Below are positions 1 to 7,046 of a stretch of 28,043 nucleotides of DNA, piece after piece (the first letter of the stretch is position 1; each line of letters opens with the position of its first letter). The notes under the pieces were generated by a model that saw only the letters and a list, made by a program, of their open reading frames with translations, was not told where the DNA came from and made no database searches. The stretch comes from Candidatus Pelagibacter sp. (GTDB lineage: Bacteria; Pseudomonadota; Alphaproteobacteria; Pelagibacterales; Pelagibacteraceae). The translations under genes and the position numbers were made by a program. The DNA lies in contig JADHRH010000001.1 in assembly GCA_016777545.1 (NCBI GenBank), positions 1 through 28,043 on the forward strand, in the 5' to 3' direction.

Positions 1-314
1 CTGAATTTGAAAATACATATTTTAAAGAAGTCTATGACACCTTAAGCAAAAGATTTAAACTGGGTAGAGTGAGATTGCTATTAAAAGAGCCAAGATCAAC
101 ATTAAGCTGGCATAAAGATCCTGAGCCAAGACTTCATGTGCCGATTATCACAAACTTAGGATGTTCAATGGTTATCGAAAATGTAGCTAAACATCTGCCT
201 GCAGATGGAAATGTTACTATTACAAATAATACAAAATATCATAATTTTTTTAATGGGGGTGAACAAGCTAGAATTCACATAGTTGCTTGTTTATTAGAGG
301 ATCCGTTTAATTAA
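1..314 (+). CDS. Aspartyl/asparaginyl beta-hydroxylase-like 2-oxoglutarate oxygenase (3' part)
   Basis: The reading frame is open from the left edge (frame starting at base 3) to the TAA at 312-314, so the 5' part of the gene lies outside the window; an internal GTG at 69 is not needed as a start. The visible ~103 residues contain W-H-K-D-P-E-P-R-L-H-V-P-I, i.e. an H-x-D iron-binding pair followed by R-x-H-x-P, then N-x3-YHNFFN and R-I-H-I near the end, where the second iron His and the 2-oxoglutarate-binding Arg are expected. This is the pattern of the aspartyl/asparaginyl beta-hydroxylase family of non-haem Fe(II) enzymes. The substrate cannot be told. It converges on the SH3-protein gene and overlaps it by 8 bases, leaving no room for a terminator. 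Confidence 0.6.
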   Translation, partial: EFENTYFKEVYDTLSKRFKLGRVRLLLKEPRSTLSWHKDPEPRLHVPIITNLGCSMVIENVAKHLPADGNVTITNNTKYHNFFNGGEQARIHIVACLLEDPFN

Positions 315-756
315 TAGATCCCCATACATTCTGGTTATTAACCCATCCTGAATAATCCCCAGTTTTTATATTACACCAAGTATTTTCACATTTTTTGATA
401 ATAAGTAATCTTCCTTTTTCTAAACGAGCGATAGGTTTAGAAAAATATGATGCTTTTTTAAATAAAATTTTGTCTTCCAAGATAATGATTGAATTAGATT
501 TTTTAATTTGAGAAACATGAATCCATCCACTATTATTTTTTAGATCAACTATTCTTCTAAAGTTTTCTTTTTGGTCAATCTGTTTTACGGGTAGATTTAT
601 TTTCTCATAAATGTATTTAATCTCAGACTCAAAGCTTGGTCCATATCTGACATTTACTTTATTCTTCTTTAAAGAGAGGAATTTTTCTTCAGCATTTAAA
701 GATTGAATATTTGTAATTAATAAACATAAAAATAAAATAATTATTTTTTTTTTCAT
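307..756 (-). CDS. Exported bacterial SH3-domain protein
   Basis: A 149-residue protein with a clear signal peptide: Lys-rich start, hydrophobic stretch IIILFLCLLI, probable cleavage after S-L-N-A near residue 22. The mature part reads as two SH3-like halves, one around residues 28-85 (K-V-N-V-R-Y-G-P-S, then G-W-I-H-V) and one around 95-145 (ending G-D-Y-S-G-W-V), like the periplasmic SH3_4/DUF1058 proteins of alphaproteobacteria. Such proteins are thought to bind cell-wall or surface ligands; the exact role is unknown. It is the last gene of the ubiE operon and its ATG overlaps the stop of the moeB-like gene by 4 bases (ATGA), suggesting translational coupling. Confidence 0.75.
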   Translation of the reverse strand: MKKKIIILFLCLLITNIQSLNAEEKFLSLKKNKVNVRYGPSFESEIKYIYEKINLPVKQIDQKENFRRIVDLKNNSGWIHVSQIKKSNSIIILEDKILFKKASYFSKPIARLEKGRLLIIKKCENTWCNIKTGDYSGWVNNQNVWGSIN

Positions 757-1508
757 TTACAAAAACAAAATTTTCTTTTTTTTAATTTAACTTTTCTAAA
801 GTTTAGATTAAGTAAGTCCATGATTAAAATATGACCATCAAGGTTTTGCCCAATATTTAAAACTTTTTTTAAAACTTCGTTAGCTTGGATAGTTCCAACT
901 ATACCAGCAACAGTACCAAGTACACCTTCTGCCTCACAGTTTAATAAGTCATCTGAAATTTGGTCTTCTTGAAAAAAACATCTTAAACAAGGAATTTTTT
1001 TATTTTTAAAATCAAAAGTAAATACATGTCCATCAAATTTGCTAATTGCACCAGTGATAAGAGTTTTTTTAAATCTTAAGCAAAAATCATTTAATAAAAA
1101 TTTTGTTGAAAAATTATCAGAACCATCAACAATATAATTGTAATCTTTAATAATTTTTATGAAATTTTTTTTATTTAATCTCATTTTATAAGTTTTTATT
1201 TTTGTATTTGGATTTATTTTCTTTATTTTATCTTTTGCTATTTGAACTTTAAATTTACCAATATCATTTGTGTTATAAAGGCTTTGTCTGTGTAAATTAG
1301 AGAGTGAAATTTTATCATGATCTATAATTCCAATTGTCCCAACACCAGCTCTAGATAAAAATTCAGCAACAGGACATCCAAGCCCTCCAGCTCCAACGAT
1401 TAATACCTTTGCGTTTAAAATTTTTTTTTGTCCTAGAGCACCAATATCTTTAAGAACAATTTGTCTAGAATATCGTTCAATAGAATGTTTATTTAATGGG
1501 TTGCTCAT
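753..1508 (-). CDS. moeB: MoeB/ThiF/HesA-family adenylyltransferase
   Basis: A 251-residue E1-like enzyme that adenylates the C-terminal Gly-Gly of a ubiquitin-like sulfur carrier (MoaD, ThiS or similar), feeding molybdopterin or thiamine-type sulfur transfer in the cytoplasm. Visible: S-R-Q-I-V-L at 14-19, nucleotide loop GAGGLG at 39-44, D-H-D at 63-65, N-L-x-R-Q at 71-75, D-G-S-D-N-F at 128-133, and a zinc-type C-L-R-C at 174-177. The second zinc pair at the extreme C-terminus reads C-F-C-K rather than C-x2-C and the protein stops one residue later. Length is normal for MoeB. Start overlaps the dut stop by 4 bases (ATGA). Which carrier it serves (MoaD or ThiS) cannot be decided from this window. 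Confidence 0.8.
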   Translation of the reverse strand: MSNPLNKHSIERYSRQIVLKDIGALGQKKILNAKVLIVGAGGLGCPVAEFLSRAGVGTIGIIDHDKISLSNLHRQSLYNTNDIGKFKVQIAKDKIKKINPNTKIKTYKMRLNKKNFIKIIKDYNYIVDGSDNFSTKFLLNDFCLRFKKTLITGAISKFDGHVFTFDFKNKKIPCLRCFFQEDQISDDLLNCEAEGVLGTVAGIVGTIQANEVLKKVLNIGQNLDGHILIMDLLNLNFRKVKLKKRKFCFCK

Positions 1509-1942
1509 TTTCCTGTTGAGCCAAACCCACCTTCGCCACGAATTGAATCGGGTAAATTATCTGCTTCTTCTAATTCCATTTTAACAACAGGTGTTAAGAT
1601 CATTTGTGCAATCCTATCTTTATTATTAATCAAAAAATCTTCTTTACCGTGATTAAAAAGAATAACCTTAATTTCCCCTCTATAATCGCTATCGATAGTT
1701 CCAGGTGTGTTTAAAACAGTTATGTGGTTCTTTGCGGCGAGACCTGAACGTGGACGTATCTGCACCTCATAATCCTTTGAAAATGCCATAGAAAGTCCTG
1801 TTGGGACCAAATAAGAGGTATTAGGAGGAATTTTAATTGGCTCCTTTATAAATGCCATGAGGTCCATACCCGATGCACCAGAGGTTTTATATGATGGTAA
1901 TTCTACTTCAGGATTTAGTTTTTTAATTAATACTTTTGCCAC
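1505..1942 (-). CDS. dut: dUTP diphosphatase (dUTPase)
   Basis: A 145-residue trimeric dUTPase converting dUTP to dUMP and diphosphate, which keeps uracil out of DNA and supplies dUMP for thymidylate. All five family motifs are visible in order: (1) S-G-A-S-G-M-D-L near residues 21-28, (2) P-R-S-G-L-A near 63-68, (3) N-T-P-G-T-I-D-S-D-Y-R-G-E near 78-90 with the catalytic Asp, (4) R-I-A-Q-M near 110, and (5) R-G-E-G-G-F-G-S-T-G at the C-terminus. Length is typical. It sits 6 bases downstream of coaBC in the ubiE operon, an arrangement common in alphaproteobacteria. Confidence 0.96.
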   Translation of the reverse strand: MAKVLIKKLNPEVELPSYKTSGASGMDLMAFIKEPIKIPPNTSYLVPTGLSMAFSKDYEVQIRPRSGLAAKNHITVLNTPGTIDSDYRGEIKVILFNHGKEDFLINNKDRIAQMILTPVVKMELEEADNLPDSIRGEGGFGSTGK

Positions 1943-1948
1943 TGAGTT

Positions 1949-3154
1949 TTAATTTAATTGCTGAATAACTCTATTAACTATTTCTTCAGAAATAGCAGAC
2001 TTTTGTTTTAAGCTAAGTTTTTCGTCTTTGATTTCATCATCTTTGTAAAAAATCGAAACTTCATTAAAATCAGAGTCAAATCCAATAGATTTATTCGACA
2101 CATCATTTGCAACTACCCAATCACAATTTTTTTCAACTAATTTTTTTTTTGCATTTGTTTCAATTTCATTTGTTTCTGCTGCAAAACCAATAACTAGTTT
2201 TGGTCTTAAAGAATTGTGTTTTGAAACATAGTTTAGAATATCAATGTTTTTTTCAAGTTCTAAATTTAAATTTTCATTCTTTTTTATTTTTTCACTTTTT
2301 ATTTCCTTCACTTTAAAATCAGCAACTGCTGCTGAAAAGATAGCAACATCAGCAGGTAAGTTTTTTTTTGTAGCTTGCAACATTTCTTGTGCTGTTTCTA
2401 CTTTTATCAAATTTATATTTTCTCCAATAGGAAGGTTGGTTGGTCCAGAAATAAGCGTTGTCTGAAAACCTTTTTTTGCAAATGCATTAGCTAAAGCATA
2501 GCCCTGTTTGCCCGAAGATTTATTAGTAATAAATCTAACAGGATCGATATATTCATTTGTTGGTCCAGCAGTTATCAAGGCCTTAAATTTATTATTATTT
2601 GTTACGGAGTTAAAATAAATATTAATTTCTTCAATAATACTTTTTGGCTCAGTCATTTTACCTTCTCCAAACTCACCACAAGCCATATCACCAATTTCAG
2701 GACCAATTACTCTATAACCAAATGACCTTAATTTATTTAAATTTTCTCTAGTAGATGGATGTTCCCACATTCTAACATTCATAGCAGGAACTAGAAAAAC
2801 ATCTTTATCAGATGCTAGAATTACAGTTGAAGCTAGATCATCTGAAGATCCTACACTTAATTTTGATATAGTATTTGCTGTTGCTGGAGCCACAAGAATT
2901 AAATCAGCCCATCTAGACAATGATATATGGTCCATTTCAGCTTCATTTTCAGCATTAAATAGGTCGTCATAAACCTTTTCTTGAGTAAGTGAGGCTACTG
3001 ATAAAGGAGTTACAAACTCTTTAGCACTTTTGGTAAGGATTGTTTTAATTTCTGAGCCTTGTTTTTTAAACAATCTAATCAGCTCCAAACTTTTATAGGC
3101 TGATATACCCCCACATATTATTAATAGTATTTTTTTACCTGTTAAATTTTTCAT
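1949..3154 (-). CDS. coaBC: Bifunctional phosphopantothenoylcysteine decarboxylase / phosphopantothenate-cysteine ligase
   Basis: A 401-residue fusion catalysing two consecutive steps of coenzyme A synthesis: CTP-dependent joining of cysteine to 4'-phosphopantothenate (CoaB, C-terminal half) and FMN-dependent decarboxylation to 4'-phosphopantetheine (CoaC, N-terminal ~185 residues). Visible CoaC features: G-G-I-S-A-Y-K at 15-21, M-D-H-I-S-L with the catalytic His, A-P-A-T-A-N-T, P-A-M-N-x-R-M-W, and the substrate clamp G-D-M-A-C-G-E-F-G-E-G. CoaB features: T-A-G-P-T-N-E, the dimerisation/substrate stretch I-T-N-K-S-S-G-K-Q-G, and G-F-A-A-E-T. Length and domain order are standard. It lies 7 bases after the UbiB gene and 6 before dut. 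Confidence 0.96.
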   Translation of the reverse strand: MKNLTGKKILLIICGGISAYKSLELIRLFKKQGSEIKTILTKSAKEFVTPLSVASLTQEKVYDDLFNAENEAEMDHISLSRWADLILVAPATANTISKLSVGSSDDLASTVILASDKDVFLVPAMNVRMWEHPSTRENLNKLRSFGYRVIGPEIGDMACGEFGEGKMTEPKSIIEEINIYFNSVTNNNKFKALITAGPTNEYIDPVRFITNKSSGKQGYALANAFAKKGFQTTLISGPTNLPIGENINLIKVETAQEMLQATKKNLPADVAIFSAAVADFKVKEIKSEKIKKNENLNLELEKNIDILNYVSKHNSLRPKLVIGFAAETNEIETNAKKKLVEKNCDWVVANDVSNKSIGFDSDFNEVSIFYKDDEIKDEKLSLKQKSAISEEIVNRVIQQLN

Positions 3155-3161
3155 TGAAGAA

Positions 3162-4730
3162 TTAAAATACTACTAGACCAAAAATTACAAGCAGTAATAA
3201 ACCAATAATAGATTGATTTCTAAACGCTATCATTTCTGATTTTTTTTCATTTAAAGCTGTAAAGGAGTTAGAATTTTGAGGTATTTGACCACTTGCTAAA
3301 AATGTTAAAGCTTGATTTGCTTTATCCATTATTTCTGGAAAATCAGGCAATCTTTTAATTACTTCAGTGGTGCTTTTTAAACCTTCATTCAATGTATTTA
3401 TTGGATCTTTTGTTTCTCTTAACCAACTTTCTAAAACTGGTTTTGATGTATCCCATATATTAGTATCTGGATTAAGTTTTCTTGCAACACCCTCAACAAC
3501 CACCATTGTTTTCTGCAGCATTAGTAATTGAGGTTGTGTTTGCATATTAAATTTTTCAGTAACATCAAAAAGTTGTTTTAATAATTTTCCCCCTGAAATA
3601 TCTTTGACAGATTGACCAAAAATGGGCTCACCAATTGATCTCAAAGCTTGAGCCAAATCATTAACTGGTACATCTTTTGGAACGAGGCCGGCAACTAAAT
3701 GCACTTCAGCTACTTTTTTATAATCTCGCTGAATAAAACCAAAGAGAATTTCTGCCAAAAATCTTTTACTTAGATTGTCTAATCTTCCCATAATACCAAA
3801 ATCAATAGGAACAATTTGACCATTATTATCAATGAATATATTGCCTTGATGCATATCTGCATGGAAGAAACCATCTCTAACAGCATGTCTTAAAAAATGC
3901 TGAATTATATCTGATGCGATTTGCTTGGTATCAATATTTCTTTTTTGTAAGTCTTCCGTTTCACGAATTGAAACACCATCGACCCAATCAAGTGTCATCA
4001 CATTTTCACTTGTGAAGTTCCAATAAATTATTGGTACTCTAAAACCTGCATCATTCTTTGTATTTTCAGCATATTCATTTGCTGCCGCTGCTTCAAACCT
4101 CAAATCCATTTCTAGATTTGTTATCTCTTTAAGTAAAAATACAACTTCCATCAACTTAAGTCTTTTTGTTTTTTTGATGAAGGACTCAATAAGGAAAGCA
4201 AAAAGCATTAATGCATCTATTTCTTCATTAAAAGTTTTTTTAATATCTGGTCTTAAAATTTTGATAGCTACATCTTTTATAGTTCCATTGTCATCAATTT
4301 TAGCTTTATGTACTTGTGCAATTGATGCAGCAGCAACAGGTTCACTCAAGTCAATTATTGAGTTAAATGTTTCATCTCCCAAGTCTTTTTTAATTATTGC
4401 TTTTGCTTCTGTTAAAGAAAATGGAGGCAATCTATCTTGCAAGCCTTCTAATTGCTTGGCTAGTTCTTCTCCGATAATATCAGGTCTAGTAACTAAAAAT
4501 TGTCCAAGTTTAATAAAAGTAGTTCCCATTGATTGAAGAGATTTAGATAATTTTTCTCCTTCATTTTCATTTAAGTTATTTTTTCCAGAACTAGAAAAAG
4601 AGAAAGACAATATTTGAAATAAAATTGTAATTGCTAATGGTGGTTTTTTGAATTTTGAAACTATATTCAAAACATCTGATTTAGCTAATTTTCTTCCTAA
4701 TTTGTAAAGAGTAAATAATTTTTTAATCAT
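3162..4730 (-). CDS. ubiB: UbiB-family atypical kinase (ubiquinone biosynthesis)
   Basis: About 522 residues. UbiB is an ABC1/ADCK-type kinase-like ATPase needed for ubiquinone synthesis and is membrane anchored. Visible: the family signature K-L-G-Q-F in G-T-T-F-I-K-L-G-Q, the Ala-rich loop V-A-A-A-S-I-A-Q-V-H, the lysine strand V-A-I-K-I-L-R-P, H-A-D-M-H-Q-G-N-I catalytic loop, D-F-G metal motif, and a C-terminal hydrophobic stretch (I-I-G-L-L-L-L-V-I-F-G-L-V-V-F) serving as a membrane anchor. Start choice: an ATG at 4742 is in frame, but GGAAGG lies between it and the ATG at 4730, and the 4730 start shares one base with the ubiE stop (TAATG). I therefore prefer 4730; the longer form would add only four residues. 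Confidence 0.93.
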   Translation of the reverse strand: MIKKLFTLYKLGRKLAKSDVLNIVSKFKKPPLAITILFQILSFSFSSSGKNNLNENEGEKLSKSLQSMGTTFIKLGQFLVTRPDIIGEELAKQLEGLQDRLPPFSLTEAKAIIKKDLGDETFNSIIDLSEPVAAASIAQVHKAKIDDNGTIKDVAIKILRPDIKKTFNEEIDALMLFAFLIESFIKKTKRLKLMEVVFLLKEITNLEMDLRFEAAAANEYAENTKNDAGFRVPIIYWNFTSENVMTLDWVDGVSIRETEDLQKRNIDTKQIASDIIQHFLRHAVRDGFFHADMHQGNIFIDNNGQIVPIDFGIMGRLDNLSKRFLAEILFGFIQRDYKKVAEVHLVAGLVPKDVPVNDLAQALRSIGEPIFGQSVKDISGGKLLKQLFDVTEKFNMQTQPQLLMLQKTMVVVEGVARKLNPDTNIWDTSKPVLESWLRETKDPINTLNEGLKSTTEVIKRLPDFPEIMDKANQALTFLASGQIPQNSNSFTALNEKKSEMIAFRNQSIIGLLLLVIFGLVVF

Positions 4731-5434
4731 TATACCTTCCAACCAGAATGAATTGCAACAATGCCACCTGATAAATTTCTGTAACTACAATTTATGAAAT
4801 TATTTCTTTTCATCAGATCAATTAGCTCTTCTTGATTAATAAATTCTTCAATACTTTTAACCAGGTATTCATAAGGTTCTTTTTTACCAATAACAGCCTT
4901 ACCGACTAAAGGAATTAGTTTTGAATAATTCTTATAAATAAAATCTAAATTAGAATTTTGAATTTTTGAAAATTCTAGACATAAGAAGCGCCCACCAGGT
5001 TTTAATACTCGATGTGCTTCTGCAAGTGTTTTATGTAGATTTTTTGTATTTCTAAGTCCAAAACTGATTGTATAATAATCACAGGAGCTATCTTTAATTG
5101 GAAGCTTTTCTGCGGGAGCAATCAACCAATCAATATTTTTATAAGTTTTTAATTTTTCCTTACCTTTGCTTATCATTCCAGAATTGGGATCCACACAATA
5201 AATTTTACAATTTTCATCAGTTAGATCTAAAAAAAGTTTACCTAAGTCTCCAGTCCCACAAGCAACATCAACTAGAATTTTATCTTTTGATGGGTTCATC
5301 CAGCTCATCAAATTTCTTTTCCATATCCGATGAATGCCCAATGACATAAAATCATTCATTAAATCATATTTGTCATAAACATTGTCAAATACATTTTGAA
5401 CCAATCCTTTTTTATTTTGGAGATATTGTTGCAT
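4730..5434 (-). CDS. ubiE: Ubiquinone/menaquinone C-methyltransferase UbiE
   Basis: A 234-residue SAM-dependent methyltransferase acting on the benzoquinone ring of the ubiquinone precursor. Visible: Y-D-x-M-N-D-x-M-S-L-G-x-H-R-x-W-K near residues 23-40, SAM motif I D-V-A-C-G-T-G-D, C-V-D-P-N-S-G-M acidic-loop region, I-S-F-G-L-R-N, and H-R-V-L-K-P-G-G-R-F with L-E-F-S. Length is slightly short of but close to E. coli UbiE. It is the first gene of the leftward operon and is divergent from mutM, with only 35 AT-rich bases between the two start codons, so both promoters must overlap each other or the coding ends. UbiB follows with a one-base stop/start overlap. A Coq7-type hydroxylase of the same pathway lies at 15053-15586. 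Confidence 0.96.
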   Translation of the reverse strand: MQQYLQNKKGLVQNVFDNVYDKYDLMNDFMSLGIHRIWKRNLMSWMNPSKDKILVDVACGTGDLGKLFLDLTDENCKIYCVDPNSGMISKGKEKLKTYKNIDWLIAPAEKLPIKDSSCDYYTISFGLRNTKNLHKTLAEAHRVLKPGGRFLCLEFSKIQNSNLDFIYKNYSKLIPLVGKAVIGKKEPYEYLVKSIEEFINQEELIDLMKRNNFINCSYRNLSGGIVAIHSGWKV

Positions 5435-5469
5435 ATAAAATTTATTATTTACTGCTAATATAGTATCAA

Positions 5470-6333
5470 ATGCCAGAATTACCAGAAGTAGAAATAGTCA
5501 AACAATCATTATCAAAAAAAATAGAACAAAAAAGAATAAAAAAAGTAATAATTAAAAACAGAAATTTAAGGTTTAAAATTCCATTAAAATTTGAAAAATT
5601 ATTAGAACAAAAAAAGATTAAAAAGGTTACTAGGTTTTCAAAATATCTAATTCTTAATTTTAATGATAATTCTTTTTGTTTAATTCACTTAGGTATGTCA
5701 GGAACCATTCATCTAATTAATAAACATATTATAAATAAATTTACCAATACTAGTTTCTATAATTCACCAGAATTGCCAAAGAAACACAATCATGTTGAAA
5801 TCCAGTTTAATGATATGAGTGTTATTTATAATGACCCAAGAAGATTTGGATTTTTTAGGTTTATTGATAATCCCAAAGAATTAAAAAAAAGATTTAATCA
5901 TTTGGGTCCAGAACCTTTTTTTTTAAGTTTTAATTTAAAATACCTTCTAAATTTTTTTATAAATAAAAAAAAAGATATAAAAAGTTTTCTATTGGATCAA
6001 AAATTTGTCTCTGGCATAGGTAACATTTATGCAAGCGAAATTTTATTTTTATGTAAAATAAATCCCAAGACATATGCGATGAAATTATCGAAAAATGATT
6101 GTAAAAAAATCATTTATTATTCAAAAAGTGTACTTAAAAAAGCTATTGAAAAAGGTGGATCAAGTATTCGAGATTTTAAAAATACAGAAGGAAAAAATGG
6201 CAGTTTTCAAAAAGAGTTTAAAGTATATCAAAGAGAGAACCAGGGCTGCTCAAGAAAAAATTGTCATGGTAAAATTAAGAAAATATTTATATCGAATAGA
6301 TCAACTTTCTTCTGCAATATTTGCCAAAAATAA
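5470..6333 (+). CDS. mutM: Formamidopyrimidine-DNA glycosylase (Fpg)
   Basis: A 287-residue base-excision repair enzyme that removes 8-oxoguanine and formamidopyrimidines and nicks the abasic site. The start is fixed because the N-terminal Pro after Met removal is the catalytic nucleophile: M-P-E-L-P-E-V-E. Other visible features: the beta-clamp Lys in R-F-S-K-Y-L, H-L-G-M-S-G, the void-filling R in Y-N-D-P-R-R-F-G, helix-two-turn-helix K-F-V-S-G-I-G-N-I-Y-A-S-E, and a C-terminal zinc finger with C-x4-C then C-x2-C (G-C-S-R-K-N-C-H and F-F-C-N-I-C-Q-K). The C-x4-C form is usual in alphaproteobacteria. Divergent from ubiE; rpsT follows 50 bases downstream. Confidence 0.96.
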   Translation: MPELPEVEIVKQSLSKKIEQKRIKKVIIKNRNLRFKIPLKFEKLLEQKKIKKVTRFSKYLILNFNDNSFCLIHLGMSGTIHLINKHIINKFTNTSFYNSPELPKKHNHVEIQFNDMSVIYNDPRRFGFFRFIDNPKELKKRFNHLGPEPFFLSFNLKYLLNFFINKKKDIKSFLLDQKFVSGIGNIYASEILFLCKINPKTYAMKLSKNDCKKIIYYSKSVLKKAIEKGGSSIRDFKNTEGKNGSFQKEFKVYQRENQGCSRKNCHGKIKKIFISNRSTFFCNICQK

Positions 6334-6383
6334 GCAATTATTCTATTGACCAGTATAAATTCTCAAGCTATACCACTGCGCTT

Positions 6384-6644
6384 ATGGCAAACACAAAATC
6401 AGCAATTAAAACAATTAGAAGAATTGCTAAACAAACATTGGTGAATAAGGCTCGTAAAAGCAAATACAGAAATGCTATAAAAAAAATGAGTTTACTTCTA
6501 GTAGAAAAGAAAAAAGATGAAGCTCTAAAATTCTTGCCAAAGTTGAACTCTGAATTAATGAAAGTTGCAAAAACTGGAATTATAAAGAAAGCAAATGCCT
6601 CAAGAAACATTTCAAGAATAACTAAGAAAATTTCAGCTTTATAA
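6384..6644 (+). CDS. rpsT: 30S ribosomal protein S20
   Basis: 86 residues, the normal length for S20, which binds 16S rRNA in the small subunit body. The frame is open further upstream to an ATG at 6321, but that would overlap mutM and add 21 residues that do not look like S20; the family N-terminus M-A-N-T-K-S-A-x-K is found exactly at 6384, so that start is used. Visible: K-R/K-rich helices, R-R-I-A-K-Q, N-K-A-R-K-S-K-Y-R, and the C-terminal K-A-N-A-S-R-x-I-S-R-I-T-K motif. There is no purine-rich Shine-Dalgarno ahead of the ATG. A weak promoter match (TTGACC at 6346-6351, 17 bases, TATACC at 6369-6374) would give an almost leaderless message. Confidence 0.95.
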   Translation: MANTKSAIKTIRRIAKQTLVNKARKSKYRNAIKKMSLLLVEKKKDEALKFLPKLNSELMKVAKTGIIKKANASRNISRITKKISAL

Positions 6645-7046
6645 TCAATTATATACGGCGATTTTAAATTTCAACTTATAATACTTACATCATATAAGAA
6701 ATTTTATTTTTAGATTAACCATATATAGATTAAGTAAAATAATACGAAACATAATTTAAAAATCACAAACTCATAGATTTTAAATTTGTAAAACTTAATC
6801 GTTCAATCAAACAGCACTGTGGCAAAATAATTTCTAAAATTGAAAACAGACCACTTCTTAGTTGTAATTACATCAGCATTAGAAAGAATATTCGCGCTAG
6901 AAATGAATCACCTGTAGATTTTATTTATTTTTATTTTTACTAAATTATTTATTGCAAATATAAATTTTATTTATTTTTGCTTTTACAAAATTATTTATTG
7001 CAAAAAAACGATTTTGCTTCTAACTAACTTTATTCCTACAAATTTT
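6645..7046. other. AT-rich spacer between rpsT and dnaA; candidate replication-origin/dnaA regulatory region
   Basis: This is the longest gene-free stretch in the window, in a genome that otherwise spaces genes by a few bases. I found no credible coding frame in it. It holds a 46-bp-period tandem duplication just upstream of dnaA (listed separately). I saw no exact TTATNCACA DnaA box; the nearest is TGTGGCAAA at 6818-6826, which on the minus strand matches 7 of 9 positions, a weak hit. Position next to dnaA-dnaN, high AT content and divergent gene orientation on the two sides (minus genes left of 5434, plus genes right of 5470) fit an origin or at least the dnaA control region, but this is inference. 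Confidence 0.4.
6919..7004. repeat. Imperfect direct repeat, two 40-bp copies at 46-bp spacing
   Basis: Copy 1 is 6919-6958 and copy 2 is 6965-7004. Aligned base by base they match at 37 of 40 positions (differences at repeat positions 15, 16 and 23). Each copy begins TTTTATTTATTTTT and ends AAATTATTTATTGCAAA. Each contains almost only A and T until the GCAAA end. The second copy ends about 43 bases before the dnaA ATG. Confidence 0.85.

Noticed and set aside
2244-2465. Plus-strand frame of 73 codons inside coaBC
   Set aside because: Antisense to a well-supported enzyme; Phe/Ser/Lys-rich composition is the mirror image of the real frame.
4174-4536. Plus-strand frame of 120 codons inside ubiB
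   Set aside because: Lies wholly antisense to conserved kinase motifs and shows no domain of its own.
6095-6349. Plus-strand frame of 84 codons overlapping the end of mutM
   Set aside because: Different frame from the intact zinc-finger end of MutM; Lys-rich chance frame.
6321-6383. Upstream ATG extending S20 by 21 residues
   Set aside because: It would overlap mutM and precede the canonical S20 N-terminus M-A-N-T-K-S.
7014-7046. TTG start giving DnaA 11 extra residues
   Set aside because: The ATG at 7047 gives a normal DnaA N-terminus; the extension is unlike the family and comes directly after the repeat.
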